Below, in pieces: positions 15,791 through 25,200 of a stretch of 64,000 nt of DNA. The position numbers and the translations under genes were made by a program. Numbering within the stretch: the first letter of the stretch is position 1; each line of letters starts with the position of its first letter. This stretch comes from an uncultured Aquimarina sp. (GTDB taxonomy: Bacteria > Bacteroidota > Bacteroidia > Flavobacteriales > Flavobacteriaceae), in the NCBI GenBank assembly GCA_947500545.1, contig CANMSO010000006.1, positions 310,001-374,000 on the forward strand, read 5' to 3'. Below the pieces are notes generated by a model, which did not search any database, was not told the DNA's origin, and saw nothing but the letters and a program-made list of their open reading frames with translations.

Positions 15791-17752
15791 TTAATTTTTT
15801 ATATTAAAAACCTTAGCATTATCTTTTAAAGAAGGGTTTTCAATTCGAATGCGCTGCATCATCCCTCTATCTTCATGATGAAGGATATGACAATGTAAAA
15901 CAAAATCACCCCAGTATTCCTGATACCTTGCACGAATGTATGCCTGTGCATTTATATTTTCTTCGTCATTCTTATTAACTATGATCACATCTTTCCAAAT
16001 AGGTGGTTTAACTTCTAAATTCCCAAATTTAGTTACCTGAAAAGGATTGATATGAATGTGGTACGGATGTCTGCCTCCTGCAGAAGATACTAACCATTCC
16101 TCTGCGGTATTCAACTCCAGGGTTTCGTTGATAATCCCTGCCTTAAAAACATCATTATTAACCATAAACTTAAATTTACCGGTTTCCTCGTCTCTTGCGA
16201 TATTAAATTCCGTCTTTCTAGGCTTACCAAGGTTTCTTAGCTCCTTATCTGAAATATCACCAAGATCCTTACCTGGACCAGGGATTTTTTTAGGCATATT
16301 CATATTCAAGCCCTGACCTTCTAAAATTATTTTAATAATCGTTTCTTTGTCTTGAACAGAAACAACGTTTTGGCATTCCTGTTTACTAGGAAAATACTCG
16401 CAGAACTCATTGTAATCTATTGATTTCACATCATATGTACTTTTTTTAGTCCCTGGATCAAACTTAATAAGGATATCTGTCCTGTTTCCGGGTGCCATAT
16501 GAATAGTGTTAACTTCTCTAGGCGCATTAAACATAATGCCGTCTACAGACATCTGGAAAACTTCTGCTTCCTCTGGAAATTTTAAAGCCAAGGTTGAATC
16601 ATAACCTGAATGTATCAGCCTCCATCGTTGTACTTCTCCTGGATTTATTTTCATTTTAGGCACAATCACACCATTAATGGTAGTTCCTTTTGGAGGGTTT
16701 CTAACCCGTCTTAATGTTTCAAAATCCGGAAGTTCCCCCGTAATTGTATCAAAAAAAACCTGATTAAATATGAGAACTCGCTCATGTTCTGGTTTTGATG
16801 CCGCGGCGAGATCTTTAAAGTTATCTAAGTTATCTTCCTCGATTATAATCGCCCCAGACATCCCACTGGCTACTTGTAAGGCTGTAGAACCATGAACATG
16901 AGGATGGTACCACATGGTACCGGGAGTATGATTCTTTAAATCATAGGTGTAATAGCTAAAAAACCCAGCTTCGACCTTTCTAAATATATCATCTTGAAAA
17001 GGGCTTACATGAAAACCATGTGTATGTAAATTGGTAGTATTAAATCCATGAGGGATATTATGATCATGCTTTCCTCCATGATGATGCTTGCTTTCGTATA
17101 TTCTAAACCCCTCTTGCCGTGCTCCAAAATTATACATCCTTTTAATTGGATATTTTTGCTTGGAATACACATCCCATAAACTATCCTTTTTTATGACTTT
17201 TATTTTGGCATTTTCTAAATTTTCTAATTTAATGAGTGAATCTGTCGATTTAATTAGAATATTTTTTAGCAACTCAGAAACATTTCCTCCCTTGTTTAGT
17301 ATATTAGAAATAGCTGAATTAGACTTCATAGAACCAAGGAAGTCCAAATCGTCTTCTTCTGATAAATTATTGTGAACAATAACACTAAGTCGATCATTAG
17401 GTTTAATTCGTAATGTAGGGCCCCAAGGACCCACACTTGTAGAAACTGCATCACCACTTTTGTATGTGTATGACCGTAAATTAACATTGGTACCACCAAA
17501 ATTGTATTGTTCTTTATTGATAAATAGATGTACCTCTAATGCTCCATCTTTAGATTTCAACTCTGGGATTTTAAAAAAATCAGATGGTTTTGCATTATTC
17601 AAAACATCTGCCCTAGTACCAATCTCTATCATTTGATGGTCTTCTTGACCTTGACCAAAACTAAAAACTAAACTCAGAATAAGAATAAGAACACCAGTTT
17701 TTATTGGCAACACCACATTCACTAAAAATATTTTATCTACTGTATTCATCAT
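15791..17752 (-). CDS. Multicopper oxidase (laccase/CotA-like), exported
   Basis: 653 residues with an N-terminal hydrophobic signal segment (TGVLILILSLVFSFGQGQ). All four copper-binding motifs are visible: HTHGFH (about 240), WYHPHVHG (about 284), HPYHIHINPF (about 564) and HCHILHHEDRGMMQ (about 620); the last contains the type-1 Cys and an axial Met. The long insert after residue 100 (NSAISNILNKGG onward) resembles bacterial CotA-like or bilirubin-oxidase-like groups more than CueO. It oxidises phenols or metals with O2 reduction to water. It lies 57 bp downstream of the tyrosinase on the same strand, so the pair is probably one operon. Confidence 0.93.
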   Translation of the reverse strand: MMNTVDKIFLVNVVLPIKTGVLILILSLVFSFGQGQEDHQMIEIGTRADVLNNAKPSDFFKIPELKSKDGALEVHLFINKEQYNFGGTNVNLRSYTYKSGDAVSTSVGPWGPTLRIKPNDRLSVIVHNNLSEEDDLDFLGSMKSNSAISNILNKGGNVSELLKNILIKSTDSLIKLENLENAKIKVIKKDSLWDVYSKQKYPIKRMYNFGARQEGFRIYESKHHHGGKHDHNIPHGFNTTNLHTHGFHVSPFQDDIFRKVEAGFFSYYTYDLKNHTPGTMWYHPHVHGSTALQVASGMSGAIIIEEDNLDNFKDLAAASKPEHERVLIFNQVFFDTITGELPDFETLRRVRNPPKGTTINGVIVPKMKINPGEVQRWRLIHSGYDSTLALKFPEEAEVFQMSVDGIMFNAPREVNTIHMAPGNRTDILIKFDPGTKKSTYDVKSIDYNEFCEYFPSKQECQNVVSVQDKETIIKIILEGQGLNMNMPKKIPGPGKDLGDISDKELRNLGKPRKTEFNIARDEETGKFKFMVNNDVFKAGIINETLELNTAEEWLVSSAGGRHPYHIHINPFQVTKFGNLEVKPPIWKDVIIVNKNDEENINAQAYIRARYQEYWGDFVLHCHILHHEDRGMMQRIRIENPSLKDNAKVFNIKN

Positions 17753-17809
17753 TTTATAAGAATTTATAATCTATTCTAAAGGTTTGTCACTTTCAAAGAA
17801 TAACTATTC

Positions 17810-19285
17810 TCAGATCTGTTGATATACTTTTAGTGCTGCTTTTTTAACAATAAAATTTTCATTCCCAGAGCTGTTTTTACGAACAACGATCTCAAAATTA
17901 TCGCCAGAATTTTTTAGCTCATCAGTAACATCAAATACAAAATTGAGTTCTATTTCTCCTTTATGAGAACCATGACCTCCATGATCATGATCTGCACCAA
18001 AAAAGGTCATTGTGCCTGCATAATATTCTACCTGGCTGTCTTTATTTTTCAGGTAAACCTTGTAATGTCCAACTGGTTTCTTATCAAGAAGTACATCTAA
18101 TTCTAAGATAATCGCCTTTGTTGATTGATTTGTAAGAAGAGGCTTATTTTCTGTAGTAAAGGTCGAAGCGACCTCAAGAGCTAATAATTTGTTGCCAACG
18201 GCTTTATTAATTGAGTTTTCCCAAATAGTAGAAACTATATATTGATTAACTTTTTCCTGAAGTTTAGCTTGTTTTTTTTGATATACATTGGCCAATGGAA
18301 TTGGTTCATTTAGCCCTTCATATACATAATCTTGGTTATATGCGGCATGGTATGCTTCTTCCATCGTATATGTTGTTGAATCTTTGTTTGGCTCAAAAAA
18401 CAGATAACTCCAGGAGTACTTTTTTATATCTTCTAACGAAGGCCTTTCATAAGGATGATCCTTTTGCCATATATCCCATAAATAATCAATTTTACTATGA
18501 TGAAGCCAAAACACAGGGTCAAATCCTGCAGAAGGAACTAAAGCCATTAATCCTTTTTTATCTTCTTCTTGATAAATTTTATTATAAAAGCTTTCATCTG
18601 TCCCATCGGCTCCTATATAATCATGCATATATCCATGTACGCCTTGTTCGATTCCTTTTGAAAAACTTATAAAAATATTGGTATCGGATTGTTCTTTAAT
18701 TTGTTCTTGTATATGCTGCACCGTATCTGATTCTATAGAAAGTCCTTTATTAAGTCTTGCACGTCTTTCATCTGTATATAAACTTCCTTTATTATTTCTC
18801 AGCAATTCTGGCAACTTGGCATCACTATTTTCGGAATAATTCCAATACGGTAATGCAAAATCTTTCTTCCCAGATAGTTCACGTACTATTTTTTCAAAAT
18901 GCCATATGTATAATCGATGCCAGAGTAAAAAATTAAAACTAGAAGCATCTACTTTATCATGAGTACAGTTATTCCAAGCTGGTTTATAATCTCCAGAATT
19001 TTGATAAGAAGAACAAAGTTTATTTTCCCCAACAATACTTCTAGGTATACTATGAATAGCCCCTTGATAGTACCAACTGCGTGGATCATCACAGTTCATT
19101 TTTCTCATTTTTTCAAGAGCAGCTTGCATAGCAACAAGATCTGCCTGTCCACCGGGAGTATTGGCATTCTTTCTAACATATTGATGTTTCTCTGGCTCGG
19201 CTTTTGATTTAGAAGGGTTATTTTGAGTACAACCTAAAGTAATAGTAGTAAGTATCCCAAAAAAGATAGTTGTGAAGATTTTCAT
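17810..19285 (-). CDS. Tyrosinase / polyphenol oxidase-like lipoprotein
   Basis: 491 residues with a lipobox (TITLGC, Cys19), so it is a lipoprotein outside the cytoplasm. Type-3 copper ligands: CuA H78 (YYQGAIH), H109 (NNCTH) and H123 (LLWHR); CuB H217 and H221 (HGYMH) and H262/H263 in FDPVFWLHHSKIDYLWDIWQ. The distance from H109 to H123 is 14 residues, longer than the 9 usual in tyrosinases. The C-terminal 90 residues (GHYKVYLKNK, YYAGTMTFFG, then FDVTDELKNSGDNFEIVVR) resemble the KFDV domain of plant polyphenol oxidases. A His-rich loop DHDHGGHGSH sits in that domain. It oxidises monophenols or o-diphenols to quinones in the family; melanin or phenol detoxification here is inference. Confidence 0.9.
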   Translation of the reverse strand: MKIFTTIFFGILTTITLGCTQNNPSKSKAEPEKHQYVRKNANTPGGQADLVAMQAALEKMRKMNCDDPRSWYYQGAIHSIPRSIVGENKLCSSYQNSGDYKPAWNNCTHDKVDASSFNFLLWHRLYIWHFEKIVRELSGKKDFALPYWNYSENSDAKLPELLRNNKGSLYTDERRARLNKGLSIESDTVQHIQEQIKEQSDTNIFISFSKGIEQGVHGYMHDYIGADGTDESFYNKIYQEEDKKGLMALVPSAGFDPVFWLHHSKIDYLWDIWQKDHPYERPSLEDIKKYSWSYLFFEPNKDSTTYTMEEAYHAAYNQDYVYEGLNEPIPLANVYQKKQAKLQEKVNQYIVSTIWENSINKAVGNKLLALEVASTFTTENKPLLTNQSTKAIILELDVLLDKKPVGHYKVYLKNKDSQVEYYAGTMTFFGADHDHGGHGSHKGEIELNFVFDVTDELKNSGDNFEIVVRKNSSGNENFIVKKAALKVYQQI

Positions 19286-19500
19286 GGTACAGTTATTTGA
19301 TGGTCGATATATAGTCGTATACTCTTAAACTCTTATCAAGCGCATCTATATCTGATAACTATTTTCCAAGCATTCTAAAGGTAGTTAAAAATTCTACATT
19401 TAATTTACGTGATTTACTCCGAAAGCATACTGTAAAAACATAAAATTACATATTTGTCATTCTATAACTCTATTAATTAGCAGACCATTATAGGTCATTT

Positions 19501-20148
19501 TCAATTCTTATCCTCTAATAAAGGAACAAACCTAAACTCGCCAAACTCGTGTTTTTCAAATTTTGTTTCACTTTTACGAACAAAGAGTGTCATAATTTGC
19601 GAATCATCACCAACGGGAATTACTAGACGCCCGCCTATTTGTAGCTGACTTAACAATGGTTTCGGCACATAAGGTGCACCAGCAGTAACTATAATTGCCT
19701 TATAAGGTGCATGTTCCTCTAATCCCTTATATCCATCTCCAAATGATAAATGTTTTGGTCGATAACCAAGTTTAGATAAAAATAGTTTTGTTTTTTTGAA
19801 CAATTCCTTTTGACGCTCGATACTATACACCTTGGCTCCCAATTCACACAAAACAGCCGTTTGATATCCAGACCCAGTACCAATTTCTAACACCTTATCT
19901 CCATTTACAATTTGTAGTAATTCACTTTGAAAAGCTACAGTAAATGGTTGAGAAATAGTTTGATCTGCCGCAATGGGAAATGCTTTATCCTGGTACGCAT
20001 GATCTTCAAATCCAGAATCCATAAACAAATGTCTAGGTATTTTACCTATAGCAGACAAAACTGCCTTGTTCTTAATTCCTTTCTGAATTAAAACATCAAC
20101 CAATTGTTTTCTTTTTCCAGCGTGTTTTAATGTGTCTTTAGAGTTCAT
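19501..20148 (-). CDS. pcm: Protein-L-isoaspartate O-methyltransferase
   Basis: 215 residues, the normal size. It repairs isoaspartyl residues by SAM-dependent methylation. Signatures: IPRHLFM, the substrate region DQTISQPFTVAFQSELL and the SAM motif VLEIGTGSGYQTAVL, followed by SIERQ and VTAGAPYVPKPLLSQL. Cytoplasmic. It has its own promoter (20167-20196) and no partner gene. Confidence 0.95.
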   Translation of the reverse strand: MNSKDTLKHAGKRKQLVDVLIQKGIKNKAVLSAIGKIPRHLFMDSGFEDHAYQDKAFPIAADQTISQPFTVAFQSELLQIVNGDKVLEIGTGSGYQTAVLCELGAKVYSIERQKELFKKTKLFLSKLGYRPKHLSFGDGYKGLEEHAPYKAIIVTAGAPYVPKPLLSQLQIGGRLVIPVGDDSQIMTLFVRKSETKFEKHEFGEFRFVPLLEDKN

Positions 20149-20166
20149 TAGGGTAGATTAACACCT

Positions 20167-20196
20167 CAAAGTTACATAAACAATTGGGTAAGACAA
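20167..20196 (-). promoter_or_regulatory. Flavobacterial-type promoter of pcm
   Basis: Minus strand: TTG (20196-20194), a 19-bp spacer, then TAACTTTG (20174-20167). The -7 box ends 18 bp before the pcm ATG. Confidence 0.68.
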
Positions 20197-20237
20197 TAGA
20201 TAAATTTTTCGAATATTTACATATGTATCTTTTCTAA

Positions 20238-21002
20238 TTATTTTGTTAAAGATGTTATAGTGTTTTCTAATTCAGAAATAGTATTAGAATGGAGACCTTT
20301 TTCTTCATAAATAACATTTCCCTCTTGATTCAATATTAAATTTGTAGGAAAAGACCTTATACCATAATCTGAAACAACTTGTTTGCTTTCGGGAATGATG
20401 TTATATAGAAATCGGTGTTTCTTTAAAAATAATTCTATATTATTTTTTTTATCAAAAGAGAAAGCTAAAAATACCACATTTTCATTGTTTTTGAATTTTT
20501 CAACAATTTTGTTCAGACCTGGCATTTCATCTACACAAGGTTTACAATTTATAAACCAAAAATTGATCGCCACTACTTTGCCTTTAAGCTCCGAAAGCTT
20601 AAATGAATTTCCGCTCATATCATTTACAGAAAACTCCACATCTTTTGGATTTTCATTGTATTTATCCTTAAGCATGCGCAAGCTATTCATTTTTGCCATA
20701 GCCGTAGGAGTTTCGTCTAACATTTCATGAAGTACAACAACTTCTATCTGTTTACTTTCATTTATATAAAATTGAGGAAAATATTTATATGAGTCTAATA
20801 ACGAATTTACTTCATCCAGCTCCACCTTGTTTCCTTTCAAATCATAAAAAGGTAAATCTGCAATATCTTCCTTAAAAGCAACCCCATTCTTAAGTTCTTT
20901 TTCTCCTACTTTTATTAATTTATCTAACCCTATCTGGCCTTGCAGATTCAAACAGAACATCATAGAAAATAAAATGAATTGCAACATATTTCTCTTTTTC
21001 AT
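20238..21002 (-). CDS. TlpA-like thiol-disulfide oxidoreductase, exported
   Basis: About 254 residues from the ATG at 21002; an upstream ATG at 21023 would add seven residues (MQKKIKS) and cannot be excluded. Signal peptide LQFILFSMMFCLNLQG. The C-terminal 140 residues are a thioredoxin fold of the AhpC/TSA-TlpA kind: GNSFKLSELKGKVVAINFWFINC, with redox motif CKPC, then cis-Pro in SFPTNLIL. The N-terminal 110 residues have no recognised domain. Expected role: periplasmic disulfide reduction. Confidence 0.85.
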   Translation of the reverse strand: MKKRNMLQFILFSMMFCLNLQGQIGLDKLIKVGEKELKNGVAFKEDIADLPFYDLKGNKVELDEVNSLLDSYKYFPQFYINESKQIEVVVLHEMLDETPTAMAKMNSLRMLKDKYNENPKDVEFSVNDMSGNSFKLSELKGKVVAINFWFINCKPCVDEMPGLNKIVEKFKNNENVVFLAFSFDKKNNIELFLKKHRFLYNIIPESKQVVSDYGIRSFPTNLILNQEGNVIYEEKGLHSNTISELENTITSLTK

Positions 21003-21218
21003 ACTCTTAATTTTTTTCTGCATAATTATAGTATATTTTTAAGTGTTTTCAAAACCTTGCAACAAAAACGATTAAATCCTATTTTGCTTACATTGTATCG
21101 TTTGAAAAATAGCAAAGTGAATTCGTTATTAAAATCTTAACAATTTAAAATTAGGATTTTCAAAATGGAATATCACTTAGTTTATAAATAATACTATTTT
21201 TGTGTAAAATCTTGAATT

Positions 21219-22184
21219 ATGCTCAAAGCCGGAGTACTCGGTGCGGGACACCTTGGTAAAATCCATTTACGCCTTCTGGAACAATCTGAAAATTACGAAC
21301 TAGTAGGTTTCTATGACGCCAGTCAAAAACAAGCTAAATCAATTGCCGAAGAATTTGGTTACAAACTCTTTAACTCTGTCGATGAATTAATCGATGCTGT
21401 TGATATGGTAGATATTGTAACACCAACCTTTGCACATTTTGACGTTGCTAAACGGGCTATTAAGGCCGGAAAACATGTTTTTATAGAAAAACCCATTACT
21501 AATACTGTTGCAGAAGCTATTGAATTAATTGACTTAGCAAGGAAACATAACGTAAAAGGACAGGTAGGTCATGTAGAACGCTTTAATCCTGCCTATACGG
21601 CGGTAGCCGATAAAATAGACAATCCAATGTTTATTGAGGCCCATAGGCTTGCTGAATTTAACCCAAGAGGAACAGATGTACCAGTAGTATTGGATCTTAT
21701 GATTCATGATATTGACGCAATCTTGAGTGTAGTACATTCTGAAGTAAAACATATAAGTGCAAGTGGAGTATCTGTAATAAGTGAAACACCAGATATAGCC
21801 AACGCACGAATAGAATTTGAAAATGGATGTGTTGCTAACCTTACCGCAAGTAGAATTTCGCTTAAGAATATGCGGAAATCAAGGTTTTTTCAGAAAGACG
21901 CCTATATCTCAGTAGATTTTTTCGAGAAAAAATGTGAAGTCGTAAAGATGAAAGATGCTCCGGAAAACCCTGATGATTTTGCTATGATTCTTCAAAATGC
22001 TGAAGGTGTCAAGAAACAGATATATTTTGACAATCCCAATGTTCCTTCTAACAATGCGATACTTGATGAGCTGGATACATTTGCAAAAGCAATAAACAAC
22101 AACACCACCCCTATAGTGTCTCTTGAACAAGGTAAAAAAGCATTAGAAGTTGCTCTAAAAATTATTGATTGTTTCAATTATTAA
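21219..22184 (+). CDS. Gfo/Idh/MocA-family oxidoreductase
   Basis: 321 residues. N-terminal Rossmann fold with GAGHLG (8-13) and the family EKP motif (residues 90-92 in FIEKPIT), used by the catalytic lysine. The C-terminal alpha/beta domain holds VLDLMIHDIDAIL with the expected His-Asp. It uses NAD(P) on a sugar or related alcohol; the substrate is unknown. It precedes the hydroxyacyl-CoA dehydrogenase by 44 bp. A -7-like TATTTTTG (21195-21202) lies upstream. Confidence 0.88.
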   Translation: MLKAGVLGAGHLGKIHLRLLEQSENYELVGFYDASQKQAKSIAEEFGYKLFNSVDELIDAVDMVDIVTPTFAHFDVAKRAIKAGKHVFIEKPITNTVAEAIELIDLARKHNVKGQVGHVERFNPAYTAVADKIDNPMFIEAHRLAEFNPRGTDVPVVLDLMIHDIDAILSVVHSEVKHISASGVSVISETPDIANARIEFENGCVANLTASRISLKNMRKSRFFQKDAYISVDFFEKKCEVVKMKDAPENPDDFAMILQNAEGVKKQIYFDNPNVPSNNAILDELDTFAKAINNNTTPIVSLEQGKKALEVALKIIDCFNY

Positions 22185-22228
22185 AATGAAAATTTACACA
22201 TACACTCAAAAATAACAACAATACACAA

Positions 22229-23116
22229 ATGAAAAATATAGCAGTTATTGGTGCAGGAACCATGGGTAATGGTATCGCTCATACTTTTGCCCAAAAAGGG
22301 TTTAAAGTACAACTCATAGACATCTCTCAAAAAGCACTAGATAAAGGTATTGCCACGATTACAAAGAATTTGGATCGAATGATTGCCAAAGAGAAAATCT
22401 CTGAAGCCGACAAAGAAGCAACATTAGGTAACATATCATTGTATACAACTGTTAAAGAAGGAGTTGAATATGCAGGTCTTGTAATTGAAGCGGCAACAGA
22501 AAATCTGGACCTTAAACTAAAAATCTTCAAAGAACTTAACAGTGCCTGTTCAGAAGATACAATTTTAGCTACGAATACTTCTTCTATATCTATTACACAA
22601 ATAGCAGCCGTAACAGACCGACCAGAAATGGTAATCGGGATGCACTTTATGAACCCTGTTCCAATTATGAAACTGGTAGAGATCATTAGAGGATATAATA
22701 CCTCTGACGAAGTAACCAATACTATCATGGAAATATCTAAAACACTGGGGAAAATTCCTGTAGAGGTAAATGATTATCCTGGGTTTGTAGCAAATCGAAT
22801 CCTAATGCCAATGATTAATGAATCTATTGAAACTTTGTATAATGGAGTTGCTGGTGTTTCTGAAATTGACACCGTAATGAAATTAGGTATGGCTCATCCT
22901 ATGGGACCACTACAATTGGCAGATTTTATAGGCCTTGATGTTTGCCTTTCTATTTTGAATGTAATGTATGACGGCTTCAAAAACCCAAAATATGCTCCTT
23001 GCCCATTATTAGTTAATATGGTTATGGCTGGAAAACTTGGCGTAAAAAGTGGCGAAGGATTTTATGATTATTCCGAAAGTAGAAAAGCGGAGAATGTGGC
23101 TAAACAATTTGTTTAG
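22229..23116 (+). CDS. 3-hydroxybutyryl-CoA / 3-hydroxyacyl-CoA dehydrogenase
   Basis: 295 residues, normal for the stand-alone Hbd/PaaH/FadB2 type. NAD-binding GAGTMG (8-13); the catalytic His in GMHFMNPVPIMKLVEII with a nearby Glu; and the C-terminal dehydrogenase domain YPGFVANRILMPMINE. It interconverts 3-hydroxyacyl-CoA and 3-oxoacyl-CoA in fatty-acid, butanoate or phenylacetate metabolism. No other beta-oxidation gene is adjacent. Confidence 0.93.
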   Translation: MKNIAVIGAGTMGNGIAHTFAQKGFKVQLIDISQKALDKGIATITKNLDRMIAKEKISEADKEATLGNISLYTTVKEGVEYAGLVIEAATENLDLKLKIFKELNSACSEDTILATNTSSISITQIAAVTDRPEMVIGMHFMNPVPIMKLVEIIRGYNTSDEVTNTIMEISKTLGKIPVEVNDYPGFVANRILMPMINESIETLYNGVAGVSEIDTVMKLGMAHPMGPLQLADFIGLDVCLSILNVMYDGFKNPKYAPCPLLVNMVMAGKLGVKSGEGFYDYSESRKAENVAKQFV

Positions 23117-23182
23117 TTTAGTGTATTGTTTTATGGTGTATCTATAAGTATGATAATCAAAAACCTAACTACTTAATAAAAA

Positions 23183-24421
23183 ATGGCAAAAATTCATCCG
23201 TTTAGAGCTGTTCGTCCGACCAGGGACAAGGTGAGTCTGGTAGCTTCAAGATCATATCAAAGTTACACGCCTAACGAACGTGATTCACGCATGGATTATA
23301 ACCCATATTCATTTTTGCACATTGTAAATCCCGGATACAAATATCAAAAAGAAATATCGGGAGAAGAACGTTATAAACTAGTACGTAATCGATATCTGGA
23401 GTTTAGGGAAGACAACATTTTTATGCAAGATGACACCCCTTGTTATTATGTATATAAAATTGTAAACCGGGAACACGAATCTTTTTGTGGTATAATTGCA
23501 GCTTCTAGTGCAGATGATTATGAAAATAATGTTATCAAAATACACGAAGACACCTTAAAACATCGTGAAACAACTTTTAAGGAATATCTAAAAACTGTTG
23601 GGTTTAATGCTGAACCAGTATTATTAACTTATCCAGATAATGATATTATTGCTAATATTATTTCGCAAACTATAGAGCGTCGAGCTGAGTATGAGTTCAC
23701 CTCGACATATCGTGACACACACTATCTCTGGAAAATAGATGATAAAAAATCGATCCAAAATATACAGGAAGCTTTTTCCTCAATTAAAACCATATATATA
23801 GCCGATGGCCACCATAGATCAGCATCCTCATATCTTTTAGCCAAAGATCTTAAAGAAAACAATCCGGATCATACGGGAGATGAAACTTATAACTTTTTTA
23901 TGAGTTATCTAATTCCTGAATCTGATTTAAGAATTTATGAGTTCAATCGTTTGGTTAAAGACCTGAACGGATTATCAAAAGAAGAATTTTTGATTCAATT
24001 AGATGAATGGTTCCGCATAGAAAATAGAGGAATTGAAGTTTATAAGCCGTCAAAACCTCATCATTTTAGCATGTACTTAGATGGAGAGTTTTACTCACTA
24101 TACCTCAGAAAAACTATATACGATTTTGCAGACGCACTTGAAGAACTAGATGCTCAAATATTATATAAAACAGTATTAAAACCAATTTTAGGAATACATG
24201 ATCTTCGCACAGATAACCGAATTGAATATTCACATGGTAAAAATGATATTATCTCTGTAAAAAGCAAAGTAGATAACCAGGAATATAGTGTTGGTTTTGG
24301 TTTATTTCCCGCATCTGTGGAGCAAATGAAAAAAATTGCAGATCAGGGATTAAAAATGCCACCAAAAAGTACATACATAGAACCTAAATTAAGAAGCGGC
24401 ATTACAATATATGAATTTTAA
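23183..24421 (+). CDS. DUF1015 family protein
   Basis: 412 residues, the full family length. It opens with IHPFRAVRPTRDKVSLVASRSY and carries the conserved ADGHHRSASSY motif (about 207-217). Family members often sit beside serine-biosynthesis genes; here the neighbours are an acyl-CoA dehydrogenase and a PLP protein, so no role follows from context. No signal peptide; cytoplasmic. Function unknown. Confidence 0.9.
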   Translation: MAKIHPFRAVRPTRDKVSLVASRSYQSYTPNERDSRMDYNPYSFLHIVNPGYKYQKEISGEERYKLVRNRYLEFREDNIFMQDDTPCYYVYKIVNREHESFCGIIAASSADDYENNVIKIHEDTLKHRETTFKEYLKTVGFNAEPVLLTYPDNDIIANIISQTIERRAEYEFTSTYRDTHYLWKIDDKKSIQNIQEAFSSIKTIYIADGHHRSASSYLLAKDLKENNPDHTGDETYNFFMSYLIPESDLRIYEFNRLVKDLNGLSKEEFLIQLDEWFRIENRGIEVYKPSKPHHFSMYLDGEFYSLYLRKTIYDFADALEELDAQILYKTVLKPILGIHDLRTDNRIEYSHGKNDIISVKSKVDNQEYSVGFGLFPASVEQMKKIADQGLKMPPKSTYIEPKLRSGITIYEF

Positions 24422-24483
24422 CACCATCTATTTTCACTACTACAACCAATCTGTAAAGATTAATTATTATTAGCAATTTTAGA

Positions 24484-24491
24484 TATCTTTG
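24484..24491 (+). promoter_or_regulatory. -7-like element before the YggS gene
   Basis: TATCTTTG matches the flavobacterial -7 box TAnnTTTG. It lies only 6 bp before the ATG at 24498, so a transcript from it would have almost no leader. No -33 TTG at the right distance. Confidence 0.35.
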
Positions 24492-24497
24492 CAAACT

Positions 24498-25160
24498 ATG
24501 AATAGTATCCAAGAAAATCTTCAAAACATAAATAAATCAATTCCAGAAGAGGTTACTTTGGTAGCCGTATCCAAAACCAAACCTATTGCAGATTTAATGC
24601 TTGCATATGATGCCGGTCAACGTGTTTTTGGAGAAAATAAAATTCAGGAAATGGTCGAAAAATGGAATGAAATGCCTAAAGATATAAGTTGGCATATGAT
24701 TGGGCATGTTCAAACCAACAAAGTAAAATACATGGCTCATTTTGTGGATCTTATTCACGCAGTAGACAGTATAAAATTGTTAAAGGAAATCGATAAACAA
24801 GCCAAAAAACACAATAGGATCATCAATTGTCTGCTTCAGGTCAAAATTGCCGAAGAAGAAAGTAAGTTTGGTTTAAGTAATGAAGAAGCTGAAATTTTAT
24901 TAGCCTCAGAAGAAGTCAATAGCCTTTCCAATATTCATATACAAGGACTTATGGGAATGGCTACATTTACAAGTGATAATCAACAAATTAAAACAGAGTT
25001 TAAAAAAATAAAAACTCTTTTTAATCAATTAAAAATTAAATATCCTGAGTTAAAAACGTTATCAATCGGAATGAGCGGAGATTATAAAACGGCTATTGAT
25101 TCTGGCAGTACTATGGTTAGAATAGGAAGTTCTATATTTGGGTCAAGAAACTACCATTAA
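24498..25160 (+). CDS. YggS/PLPBP family PLP homeostasis protein
   Basis: About 220 residues. It binds pyridoxal phosphate and buffers the free cofactor; no catalytic activity is known. The PLP lysine is K26 in VAVSKTKP. Further signatures: FGENKIQE, WHMIGHVQTNKVKYM, and LSIGMSGDYKTAIDSGSTMVRIGSSIFG. The ATG at 24498 is preferred to a TTG nine bases earlier. Confidence 0.94.
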   Translation: MNSIQENLQNINKSIPEEVTLVAVSKTKPIADLMLAYDAGQRVFGENKIQEMVEKWNEMPKDISWHMIGHVQTNKVKYMAHFVDLIHAVDSIKLLKEIDKQAKKHNRIINCLLQVKIAEEESKFGLSNEEAEILLASEEVNSLSNIHIQGLMGMATFTSDNQQIKTEFKKIKTLFNQLKIKYPELKTLSIGMSGDYKTAIDSGSTMVRIGSSIFGSRNYH

Positions 25161-25200
25161 TGGTTAGTTGTTGGATAATTTATAATACTATCAACTAAAT

